This document shows positions 1-5,519 of a stretch of DNA of 7,721 bases, one piece after another; within the stretch, counting starts at the first letter, position 1; each line of letters starts with the position of its first letter. Made by a program: the position numbers and the translations under genes. Origin of the DNA: Xanthobacteraceae bacterium (lineage in GTDB: Bacteria; Pseudomonadota; Alphaproteobacteria; Rhizobiales; Xanthobacteraceae); NCBI GenBank assembly GCA_030043285.1, contig JASHXZ010000609.1, positions 1 through 7,721 on the forward strand, given 5' to 3'. Under the pieces are notes generated by a model. It made no database searches. It saw nothing but the letters and a program-made list of their open reading frames with translations, and was not told the DNA's origin.

Positions 1-723
1 ATTGCACCGTCGGTCAAGCTCGTTCATCAGGTGGTCGGCGATCTGTCGTCCTCGCTTGCCGAGCTGGCGCAACGTTCGCTGCAGCCATCGCAAAGCTGGC
101 CGGCAAAGGAAAACGACATCGCCGCGCACCGCCGCGCCTTTGGCGCCGCGCTGCGGCCCGCCAACGGCGCGTTCTCCGCACACGCCGCGATCGACGCGGT
201 GCGCCGCGCGCTGCCGCAAGACGGCGTGCTCGCCTTCGACGTCGGCGCCCACACCCATCAGATCGCGAGCCAGTGGCCGGTTTATGCGCCAAAAACGTTC
301 CTCATCACCAACGGCTGGTCGTCGATGGGTTTTGGCCTGCCGGCGGCGATCGCCGCAAAGCTGGCGCGGCCCGACCTGCCGGTGGTCTGTCTGATCGGCG
401 ACGGCTGTTTTCAGATGACATGCGGCGAAGTCGCGGTGGCCAAGCGCAAAAAGCTTGCGCTGCCGATCGTGGTGCTCGACGACCGCTGGCTGGCGCTGAT
501 CAAGGTCAAGCAGATCCGCCGCCAATTCCCGCTCTACGGCACCGAACTGCAGCAGGAAGAATACCGCGAGCCGCCGGCGCATTATTTCGGCGTGCCGGCG
601 CGCGGCGTCCGCAGCGCCGCAGATTTGGAGGCGGCAGTCCGGCAGGCGCTCGCAGCCGACGGCCCGACCGTGATCGAGGCCGTGGTCGATTCCGAGCACT
701 ATGTCGACACGGTGTACGATTAG
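1..723 (+). CDS. TPP-dependent acetolactate-synthase-like enzyme, C-terminal part (5' end outside window)
   Basis: The reading frame is open from the first base (begins IAPSVKLVHQ) to a TAG at 721-723, giving 240 residues, so the start lies upstream. Full-length enzymes of this family are usually about 530-600 residues. The visible part is the C-terminal TPP-binding (PP) domain. NGWSSMGFGLPAAIAAK lies at about residues 104-120 and the metal/TPP motif begins IGDGCFQMT (GDG at 133-135). Exactly 24 residues later comes DD (160-161), where most relatives have NN or ND. The family (acetolactate synthase, pyruvate oxidase, benzoylformate and sulfopyruvate decarboxylases) makes or breaks C-C bonds next to a keto group with TPP and Mg2+, in the cytoplasm. 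The substrate cannot be read from this fragment, so I give no symbol. It shares a strand with tadD, but a 333-bp gap and unrelated chemistry argue against a shared role. Confidence 0.88.
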   Translation: MAPSVKLVHQVVGDLSSSLAELAQRSLQPSQSWPAKENDIAAHRRAFGAALRPANGAFSAHAAIDAVRRALPQDGVLAFDVGAHTHQIASQWPVYAPKTFLITNGWSSMGFGLPAAIAAKLARPDLPVVCLIGDGCFQMTCGEVAVAKRKKLALPIVVLDDRWLALIKVKQIRRQFPLYGTELQQEEYREPPAHYFGVPARGVRSAADLEAAVRQALAADGPTVIEAVVDSEHYVDTVYD

Positions 724-800
724 GCCCCAAGGACCTCGTTCAGCTTGCGTGAAGCGCGAAAGTTATTAATCGTTTTCAGCTCTTTTCGATACTAAGATAT

Positions 801-822
801 TGAATAAACTACAGAATATTCA
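801..822. promoter_or_regulatory. AT-rich dyad TGAATA-N10-TATTCA, possible operator
   Basis: TGAATA (801-806) is mirrored by TATTCA (817-822) with a 10-base spacer, within the AT-rich island. This has the form of a two-turn operator, but six-base dyads are common by chance in AT-rich DNA. It matches no regulator site I know. Weak evidence. Confidence 0.2.
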
Positions 823-967
823 TCTAAAAGACATCAAACGAAATCTATGCGGCTCGTTCAGAATTCTGGCGATTTATCATCCGAATTCAGCGTCAGTCAC
901 CCTTTGCGTCGGGGAATTTGACGGCCTTTGCTTGCGTTACCCATCTGGAAACGACATCGCCGCCAGC

Positions 968-989
968 GCCGCGGCCCGGCCGCCGCGGC
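968..989. repeat. GC-only inverted repeat (hairpin), GCCGCGGC-CCGGCC-GCCGCGGC
   Basis: Two copies of the self-complementary octamer GCCGCGGC (968-975 and 982-989) flank CCGGCC. They could form an 8-bp all-GC stem with a 6-base loop. No T-run follows, so it does not look like a canonical intrinsic terminator. Its right edge abuts the TTAA palindrome at 989-1015. Either copy alone is also palindromic, so it may be simple GC-rich sequence with little function. Confidence 0.5.
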
Positions 990-1015
990 CGTTAACCCCT
1001 TGTTAGGGTTAACGG
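989..1015. promoter_or_regulatory. Perfect 10-bp inverted repeat with CtrA-like TTAA-N7-TTAG, upstream of tadD
   Basis: CCGTTAACCC (989-998) and GGGTTAACGG (1006-1015) are exact reverse complements separated by CTTGTTA, so the whole element is a 27-bp dyad. Read along the plus strand, TTAA at 992-995 followed by seven bases and TTAG at 1003-1006 matches the alphaproteobacterial CtrA consensus TTAA-N7-TTAA at seven of eight fixed positions. It ends 41 bp before the chosen tadD start codon, a plausible place for a promoter-overlapping regulator. CtrA is known to control pilus genes in Caulobacter; its role here is inference. The strong symmetry would equally suit a dimeric repressor, and an RNA hairpin is also possible. 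Confidence 0.4.
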
Positions 1016-1056
1016 AATACTGCTCATCGTCGTTGGTAATCCTTCGCGGCGATGAG

Positions 1057-1902
1057 ATGCGTTTGATCCGGTTCCGCTCCGCGCGCCTATTGGCCTCGGC
1101 CGCCTGTTTCGCCACGATCGCCGTGCTCTCGGCCGGCTGCCAGACCACGCAAAGCACCGCCACGACCGGTTCGCTAGGGCTCGCCGCCCCCGAAAATCAC
1201 ACCGATGCCGACTGGCGCCGCGATCTCGCGGTCTATGGCCCGAAATATCGGGCCGATCCCAACAATCTGGCGCTGGCGCTGCGCTACGCCCAGGCGCTGC
1301 GCGCGACCGGGCAGCGCGCCCAGGCGCTCGCGGTGCTGGAGCGCGCCTCGATGGCGGCGCCGCACGACAAGGCCGTGCTCGGCGAATACGGCCGCGCGCT
1401 CGCCGACGTTGGCGATTACCAGCAGGCCTTCGACGTGCTCGGCCGCGCTCACTCGCCCGACCAGCCGGACTGGCGCATTCTCTCCGCGCAAGGCGCCGTG
1501 CTCGACCAGATGGGCCATCACAATGAGGCGCAGCGCTTTTATCTGACCGCGCTCAAGATCGTTCCCGACGAGCCTTCGGTGCTGTCGAATCTCGGCCTGT
1601 CCTACGCGCTGTCGCACGACCTGCCGAAGGCCGAGGAGACGCTGCGCCGCGCCGCCGCGCATCAGCCGGTTGATCCGCGGGTGCGGGCGAACCTGGCGCT
1701 GGTCGTCGGCCTGCAGGGCCGCTTCGCCGAAGCTGAAACCATCGCGCGCGCCGATCTACCGGCCGAAGAGGCCGCCGCCAACGTCGCCTACTTGCAGCAG
1801 ATGCTGGCGCAGAAGAGCACCGCGCAGAAGAGCACTCCGCAGAAACCGCTCGCCAACGCGCGGGTGCGTCCCGACATGGGACGCGTGGCAAACGACGATT
1901 AG
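1057..1902 (+). CDS. tadD: TadD-like tetratricopeptide-repeat lipoprotein of the Tad/Flp pilus system
   Basis: The product has 281 residues. Its N-terminus, MRLIRFRSARLLASAACF, followed by a hydrophobic run and LSAGC, is a lipoprotein signal with Cys28 as the probable lipidated residue. I chose ATG 1057 because it gives this signal a proper basic N-terminus; the in-frame ATG at 928 would add 43 unlikely residues encoded across the two palindromes. The upstream ribosome site is weak. From about residue 53 to 235 there are roughly five TPR-like helix pairs, seen as recurring A-L-G-Y-A patterns (LALALRYAQALRATGQ, LSNLGLSYALSHDLPKAEE, ANLALVVGLQGRFAEAE). The tail after 250 is Lys/Gln/Ser-rich and probably disordered. 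TadD is an outer-membrane-associated pilotin-like lipoprotein needed for Flp pilus assembly. Here it converges on the pilus operon instead of following tadC in the same direction. A generic TPR lipoprotein is the alternative, but the location next to tadC favours TadD. Confidence 0.85.
   Translation: MRLIRFRSARLLASAACFATIAVLSAGCQTTQSTATTGSLGLAAPENHTDADWRRDLAVYGPKYRADPNNLALALRYAQALRATGQRAQALAVLERASMAAPHDKAVLGEYGRALADVGDYQQAFDVLGRAHSPDQPDWRILSAQGAVLDQMGHHNEAQRFYLTALKIVPDEPSVLSNLGLSYALSHDLPKAEETLRRAAAHQPVDPRVRANLALVVGLQGRFAEAETIARADLPAEEAAANVAYLQQMLAQKSTAQKSTPQKPLANARVRPDMGRVANDD
1807..1845 (+). repeat. 15-bp tandem repeat inside tadD (QKSTA/QKSTP)
   Basis: The unit GCGCAGAAGAGCAC plus one base recurs at 1807 and 1822, with a truncated third copy from 1837, encoding QKSTA-QKSTP-QKP near the TadD C-terminus. 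It lies after the TPR region in what looks like a flexible tail, so copy-number change would probably be tolerated. Confidence 0.7.
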
Positions 1903-1916
1903 CGATTAGCGATTAG
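1896..1916 (+). repeat. Heptamer array CGATTAG x3
   Basis: Three exact head-to-tail copies of CGATTAG occupy 1896-1902, 1903-1909 and 1910-1916. The first contains the tadD stop codon. Because the period is seven, the TAG triplets at 1900, 1907 and 1914 fall in all three plus-strand frames. Confidence 0.9.
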
Positions 1917-1960
1917 GGCAGCAGGGTTCTTCACCTCGCTATTCGCTATTCGCTATTCGC
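1902..1960. terminator. Possible bidirectional hairpin between convergent tadD and tadC
   Basis: The left heptamer array (1902-1916) can pair with the right array (1946-1960). Thirteen of fifteen positions are complementary, with a T-T mismatch once per heptamer and a 29-base loop. The position between two convergent genes fits a shared terminator. There is no strong T-run on either side (only TTT at 1971-1973), so it is not a canonical intrinsic terminator. Confidence 0.35.
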
Positions 1961-1971
1961 CACTCGCTACT
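1937..1971 (-). repeat. Heptamer array CGCTATT x3 plus two degenerate copies
   Basis: Three exact copies of CGCTATT (1937-1957) are followed by CGCCACT and CGCTACT (1958-1971), just downstream of the tadC stop. On the minus strand the exact copies read AATAGCG, placing TAG at 1939-1941, 1946-1948 and 1953-1955, one in each frame. The unit resembles the reverse complement of the left array with one substitution (GCGAATAG versus GCGATTAG). Confidence 0.9.
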
Positions 1972-1975
1972 TTCC

Positions 1976-2947
1976 CTACCGCAGCGCCATCACCTTGATG
2001 GCGGCCGGGCCGAGAATGACCACGAACAGCACCGGCAGGAAGAACACGATCATCGGCACGGTGAGCTTCGGCGGCAGGCCGGCGGCCTTCTTCTCGGCTT
2101 CCGCCATGCGCATGTCGCGATTTTCCTGCGCCAACACCCGCAACGTGGCGCCGAGCGGCGTGCCGTAGCGCTCGGCCTGCTGCAAAGCGAGGCACACCGC
2201 GCGCACGCCCTCGATACCGGTGCGCTGCGCCAAGTTCTCGTAGGCCTGGCGGCGATCCGGCAGATAGGACAATTCCGCCGTGGTCAGGGTCAGCTCCTCG
2301 GCCAGCGCCACCGATTGCGAGCCGATCTCCTCGCTGACCTTGCGGAACGCCGCTTCGACCGACATGCCGGACTCGACGCAGATCAGCATCAGGTCGAGCG
2401 CGTCGGGGAACGCCCGCTTGATCTGCAGCTGCCGGCGCTGGATCTGGTTCTTCAGATAAAGGTTCGGCGACTGCAAGCCCAAATAGGCGCAGCCGATCGA
2501 CATCGCCACTTTCATCATCGGCGGATAATCGAGCTTGAGCACTACGAAGATGTAGAACACCGATGCGATCAGCATGACGATCGGCATGGCCATGCGGAAG
2601 AACAGATAGGTGACGTACGGTGCGTGGCCGCGATAGCCGGCCTGCATCAGCATGGTGCGGGCATGGGCCTGGCCCAGCCATTTGTTGAGGTCGAACTTGT
2701 CGACCACGGTCTTCATGTACATGCGCGGCGACTGGCGCAGCGACACCTTGCTGCCCTGCGCCAGGCGCTCGCGCTCGCGCTGCCGCATCTTTTCCCGTTC
2801 CAGCGCCACGGCTTTCATGCGCTTGTTCAACGAATCCGTCGCCAGCATCGGCATCGCCAGCGTGAGCACCGTGGCGCCGGCGGCGACTGCGGCGAACAGC
2901 ATGGTGAGCACCTGCGGATCGAGAAGCTGTTGAATGATGAAGCGCAT
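1976..2947 (-). CDS. tadC: Tad pilus inner-membrane platform protein TadC (type II secretion F family)
   Basis: The product has 323 residues, the usual size for TadC. It starts at ATG (2945-2947) with AAGGT eight bases upstream, overlapping the tadB stop codon, and ends at TAG 1976-1978. Likely membrane segments are residues 12-34, 112-137, 142-160 and 296-316. A long charged stretch at 40-65 (REKMRQRERERLAQ) is probably cytoplasmic. The T2SF domain spans about 180-315 and begins FPDALDLMLICVESGMSVEAAF, a hallmark of the family, with YGTPLGATLR at 261-270 in the second half. TadC partners TadB as the inner-membrane platform on which the TadA/CpaF ATPase drives pilin polymerisation. It is the last gene of the minus-strand operon, 11 bp after tadB, as in other alphaproteobacterial tad loci. 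Confidence 0.95.
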   Translation of the reverse strand: MRFIIQQLLDPQVLTMLFAAVAAGATVLTLAMPMLATDSLNKRMKAVALEREKMRQRERERLAQGSKVSLRQSPRMYMKTVVDKFDLNKWLGQAHARTMLMQAGYRGHAPYVTYLFFRMAMPIVMLIASVFYIFVVLKLDYPPMMKVAMSIGCAYLGLQSPNLYLKNQIQRRQLQIKRAFPDALDLMLICVESGMSVEAAFRKVSEEIGSQSVALAEELTLTTAELSYLPDRRQAYENLAQRTGIEGVRAVCLALQQAERYGTPLGATLRVLAQENRDMRMAEAEKKAAGLPPKLTVPMIVFFLPVLFVVILGPAAIKVMALR

Positions 2948-2958
2948 CGCCCGCTACC

Positions 2959-3930
2959 TTAGAAATCGAAGTTGATCATCTTGCGCATCACCAGAATGCC
3001 GATCGTCATCCAGGTCGCCGAGGCGACCAGCATCATGCGGCCGAGCTGCTCGGTCCAAAGAAGCTCGATGTATTGCGGACTGGTGAAATAGACGAGGCTC
3101 ATGACGACGATCGGCAGCGCGCCGATGATGCTTGCCGAAGCCTTGGCTTCCATCGACATCGCCTTGATCTTGGCCTTCATCTTCTTGCGGTCGCGCAACA
3201 CCCGCGACAGGTTGCCGAGCGCCTCGGACAGGTTGCCGCCGGCACGCTGCTGGATCGAGATGACGATGCCGAAGAAATTCGCCTCGGCAAGCGGAATGCG
3301 CTCGTAAAGCTTCACGCAGGCCTCGCCGAGCGGAATGCCGATGGTCTGCGTCTCGATAATGGCGCGGAATTCGCTGCGCACCGGCTCAGGTGCTTCGGTG
3401 GCGATCAGGCGCAGGCTATCGAGCAGCGGCAAGCCGGACTTGATGCCGCGCACGATCACGTCGACGGCGTCCGGCAACGCCTCGAGAAACCGCGACTCGC
3501 GACGTTTTTTGAGAAATTTCAGAACCCAAAGCGGCAGTCCGAAGCCGGCGGCGAAGCCGAATCCCAACGCCGGCAACAAGCCGCCGCTAAGCAGAATAAA
3601 GGCCGCCGCGAAGGCGGCGACGCCGAGAATTGCGGCGGTGACGATGAAGCGGCGCTTCGACCAGGCGAGCCCGGCTTGGGTGAGGCGTACCGCGAGCGGC
3701 ACGCGTTTGGCTTTCTTCTGCCGCTCCTCCAGCTCCTTGAGCGTGCCTTCGATCTGCTCGCGCCGCGGCTTCTGCGGACCGCGGGTCGGCCGGGCGATCG
3801 GCTCGGCGCGGGCGACGCTCGCCTTGCGCCGCTCCGCCTTCCGCTCGCCGGACAGGAACGGATAAACGAAGACCCAGGCGACCCCGCCGATCGCCACCGC
3901 TACCATGAAGAACAGGCTGTAATTTTCCAT
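2959..3930 (-). CDS. tadB: Tad pilus inner-membrane platform protein TadB (type II secretion F family)
   Basis: The product has 323 residues. I took ATG 3928-3930 (MENYSLFFMVAV) as the start: it puts a membrane segment at once at the N-terminus (about 6-25), has GAGAG about ten bases upstream, and follows the cpaF stop by 14 bp. The frame stays open upstream to about 5049, but that part overlaps cpaF antiparallel to nothing known and is an Arg/His-rich shadow of cpaF in another frame. Residues 28-80 are a basic cytoplasmic linker. Further membrane segments are near 95-116, 118-138, 266-284 and 298-316. The T2SF domain runs from about 150 to 275, with ALPDAVDVIVRGIKSGLPLLDSLR at its start and QQRAGGNLSEAL at 227-238. 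TadB pairs with TadC as the assembly platform. Confidence 0.95.
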   Translation of the reverse strand: MENYSLFFMVAVAIGGVAWVFVYPFLSGERKAERRKASVARAEPIARPTRGPQKPRREQIEGTLKELEERQKKAKRVPLAVRLTQAGLAWSKRRFIVTAAILGVAAFAAAFILLSGGLLPALGFGFAAGFGLPLWVLKFLKKRRESRFLEALPDAVDVIVRGIKSGLPLLDSLRLIATEAPEPVRSEFRAIIETQTIGIPLGEACVKLYERIPLAEANFFGIVISIQQRAGGNLSEALGNLSRVLRDRKKMKAKIKAMSMEAKASASIIGALPIVVMSLVYFTSPQYIELLWTEQLGRMMLVASATWMTIGILVMRKMINFDF

Positions 3931-3944
3931 CGCCGCGTCACTCT

Positions 3945-5495
3945 CTAAGCGTGCGCCGGCTCGTGGACTTCCGCGGCATCGAGCGCGGCGGCAAGGTGCG
4001 CTTCCTCGCCGTAGTAGCGCGCCCGCTCCCAGAATTTCGGCCGGCCGATGCCGGTCGAGCGGTGACGCCCGAGCAGGTTGCCGTTGGCGTCCTCGCCGAG
4101 GATTTCGTAGACGTAGATATCCTGCGTGATGATGACGTCGCCTTCCATGCCCATCACCTCGGTGATGTGGGTGATGCGCCGCGAACCGTCGCGCAGGCGC
4201 GCCGCCTGGACGACGACGTCGATCGAGCCGCAGATCATCTCGCGGATGGTGCGTGACGGCAGCGAGTAGCCGCCCATGGTGATCATCGATTCGATGCGGG
4301 ACAGCGCCTCGCGCGGCATGTTGGCGTGCAGCGTGCCCATCGAGCCGTCGTGGCCGGTGTTCATCGCCTGCAGGAGGTCGAACGCCTCGGGGCCGCGCAC
4401 CTCGCCGACGATGATGCGTTCCGGCCGCATGCGCAGGCAGTTCTTCACCAGATCGCGCATCGTGATCTGGCCCTCGCCTTCCAGGTTGGGCGGCCGGGTT
4501 TCGAGCCGCACCACGTGCGGCTGCTGCAATTGCAGTTCGGCGGCGTCTTCGCAGGTGATGATGCGTTCGTCGTCGTCGATGTAGCGGGTGAGGCAGTTGA
4601 GCAGCGTGGTCTTGCCCGAGCCGGTGCCGCCGGAGATCAGCGTGTTGACACGGCAGCGGCCGATCACCTTGAGAAGCTCGGCGCCTTCGGGCGATACCGA
4701 GCCGAACCTGGTGAGCTGCTCGAGCGTCAGCTTGTCCTTGCGGAATTTGCGGATGGTGAGCGCCGGGCCGTCGATCGCCAGCGGCGGCACGATGGCGTTG
4801 ACGCGCGAACCGTCGGGCAGGCGCGCGTCGCAGATCGGCGAGGATTCGTCGACGCGGCGGCCGACCTGGCTGACGATGCGCTGGCAGATGTTGAGCAGCT
4901 GGTTGTTGTCGCGAAAGCGGATGCCGGTCTTCTGTATCTTGCCGCTGACTTCGATGTACACCGTGCCGGAGCCGTTCACCATGATGTCGGCGATCTCGTC
5001 GCGGGCGAGCAGCGGCTCCAGCGGCCCGTAGCCGAGCACGTCGTTGCAAATGTCGTCGAGCAGGTCCTCCTGCTCGGAGATCGACATCACGATGTTCTTG
5101 ATCGCGATGATCTCGTTGACGATGTCGCGAATTTCCTCGCGCGCCGAGTCGGCGTCAAGCTTGGCCAATTGGGCGAGATCGATGGCCTCGATCAGCGCAC
5201 CGAAGATGGTGCCCTTGACCTCGTAGTAGGTCTCCGAGCGCCGCGCATCCACCGCGGTCGGGATCGGTTGCGTCTTCTGGCCGCCGACATTGGGCTTGCC
5301 GGTCGGCGCACCGACGATCGGCGCGCCCAGTCCTGCCGAGGGAAACGGCGTGCGTCCGGCCTCGCCGATGGCAGCGGCGGAGGCTCCTGGGACCGGCGCC
5401 GCCGGCGGTGGCGGCGCTATCGGCTGCAGCGCAGCTTGCGGTCGCTGCTCGCCGCCGGCTATCGGACTTCCGTTGGTGGGACGCTTACCAAACAC
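3945..5495 (-). CDS. cpaF: Tad pilus motor ATPase CpaF/TadA
   Basis: The product has 516 residues, a little longer than typical members (about 430-500) owing to its N-terminus. The start is GTG (5493-5495), supported by a strong AAGGGAG seven bases upstream. Residues 1-80 are rich in Pro, Ala and Gly and look disordered. The domain before the core contains [21 protein letters not shown] (about 155-175). The core ATPase has Walker A GGTGSGKT at 289-296 (Lys295), an Asp-box region [11 protein letters not shown], Walker B-type [11 protein letters not shown] with Glu365, and a His box [11 protein letters not shown] with His390. All catalytic positions appear intact. CpaF/TadA is the hexameric cytoplasmic ATPase of the secretion-ATPase (VirB11/GspE) superfamily, which powers Flp pilus extension and, in some species, retraction. 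It sits 24 bp after cpaE and 14 bp before tadB. Confidence 0.97.
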   Translation of the reverse strand: MFGKRPTNGSPIAGGEQRPQAALQPIAPPPPAAPVPGASAAAIGEAGRTPFPSAGLGAPIVGAPTGKPNVGGQKTQPIPTAVDARRSETYYEVKGTIFGALIEAIDLAQLAKLDADSAREEIRDIVNEIIAIKNIVMSISEQEDLLDDICNDVLGYGPLEPLLARDEIADIMVNGSGTVYIEVSGKIQKTGIRFRDNNQLLNICQRIVSQVGRRVDESSPICDARLPDGSRVNAIVPPLAIDGPALTIRKFRKDKLTLEQLTRFGSVSPEGAELLKVIGRCRVNTLISGGTGSGKTTLLNCLTRYIDDDERIITCEDAAELQLQQPHVVRLETRPPNLEGEGQITMRDLVKNCLRMRPERIIVGEVRGPEAFDLLQAMNTGHDGSMGTLHANMPREALSRIESMITMGGYSLPSRTIREMICGSIDVVVQAARLRDGSRRITHITEVMGMEGDVIITQDIYVYEILGEDANGNLLGRHRSTGIGRPKFWERARYYGEEAHLAAALDAAEVHEPAHA

Positions 5496-5502
5496 GACGC
5501 AA

Positions 5503-5509
5503 CTCCCTT
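5503..5509 (-). promoter_or_regulatory. Shine-Dalgarno AAGGGAG fixing the GTG start of cpaF
   Basis: Read on the minus strand, AAGGGAG stands seven bases before GTG 5493-5495. It is a stronger ribosome site than those seen for cpaE or tadB, and it fixes the non-ATG start. It lies entirely in the 24-bp gap after the cpaE stop. Confidence 0.75.
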
Positions 5510-5519
5510 ACGCTTGCGC

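Larger units (their letters stand above)
724..1056. other. Intergenic region with AT-rich island, before tadD
   Basis: This 333-bp stretch has no convincing gene. Two small open frames cross it (800-1006 plus, 897-1163 minus), but neither has a recognisable product. From about 755 to 890 the composition turns clearly AT-rich (for example AGTTATTAATCG and TGAATAAACT), unlike the GC-rich genes on both sides. The island includes two GAATTC sites at 861 and 883, the first inside the 10-bp palindrome CAGAATTCTG (859-868). From about 900 the composition returns to GC-rich and ends in the two palindromes listed separately. A promoter for tadD is expected here, but no clear -35/-10 pair stands out. 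No clear intrinsic terminator follows the upstream gene. Confidence 0.6.

Noticed and set aside
800..1006. 68-residue plus-strand open frame in the intergenic region
   Set aside because: It has no recognisable product or clear ribosome site, crosses the AT-rich island and both palindromes, and has composition unlike real genes here. A small peptide cannot be wholly excluded.
928..1056. Longer tadD start at ATG 928
   Set aside because: It would bury the lipoprotein signal behind 43 residues encoded by palindromic DNA. ATG 1057 gives a normal signal peptide.
1896..1971. CRISPR-like array or mobile-element ends at the heptamer repeats
   Set aside because: The units are seven bases with no spacers, there are no cas genes or transposase, and no flanking target duplication is visible.
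2315..3948. Plus-strand open frames at 2315-2962 and 3073-3948
   Set aside because: Both are antisense to tadC and tadB, and their His/Arg/Gln-rich composition mirrors those genes' codons.
3931..5049. Upstream extension of the tadB frame across cpaF (would give a 696-residue protein)
   Set aside because: The added part is low-complexity Arg/Ala/His sequence out of frame with cpaF. Real TadB length and membrane topology begin at ATG 3930.
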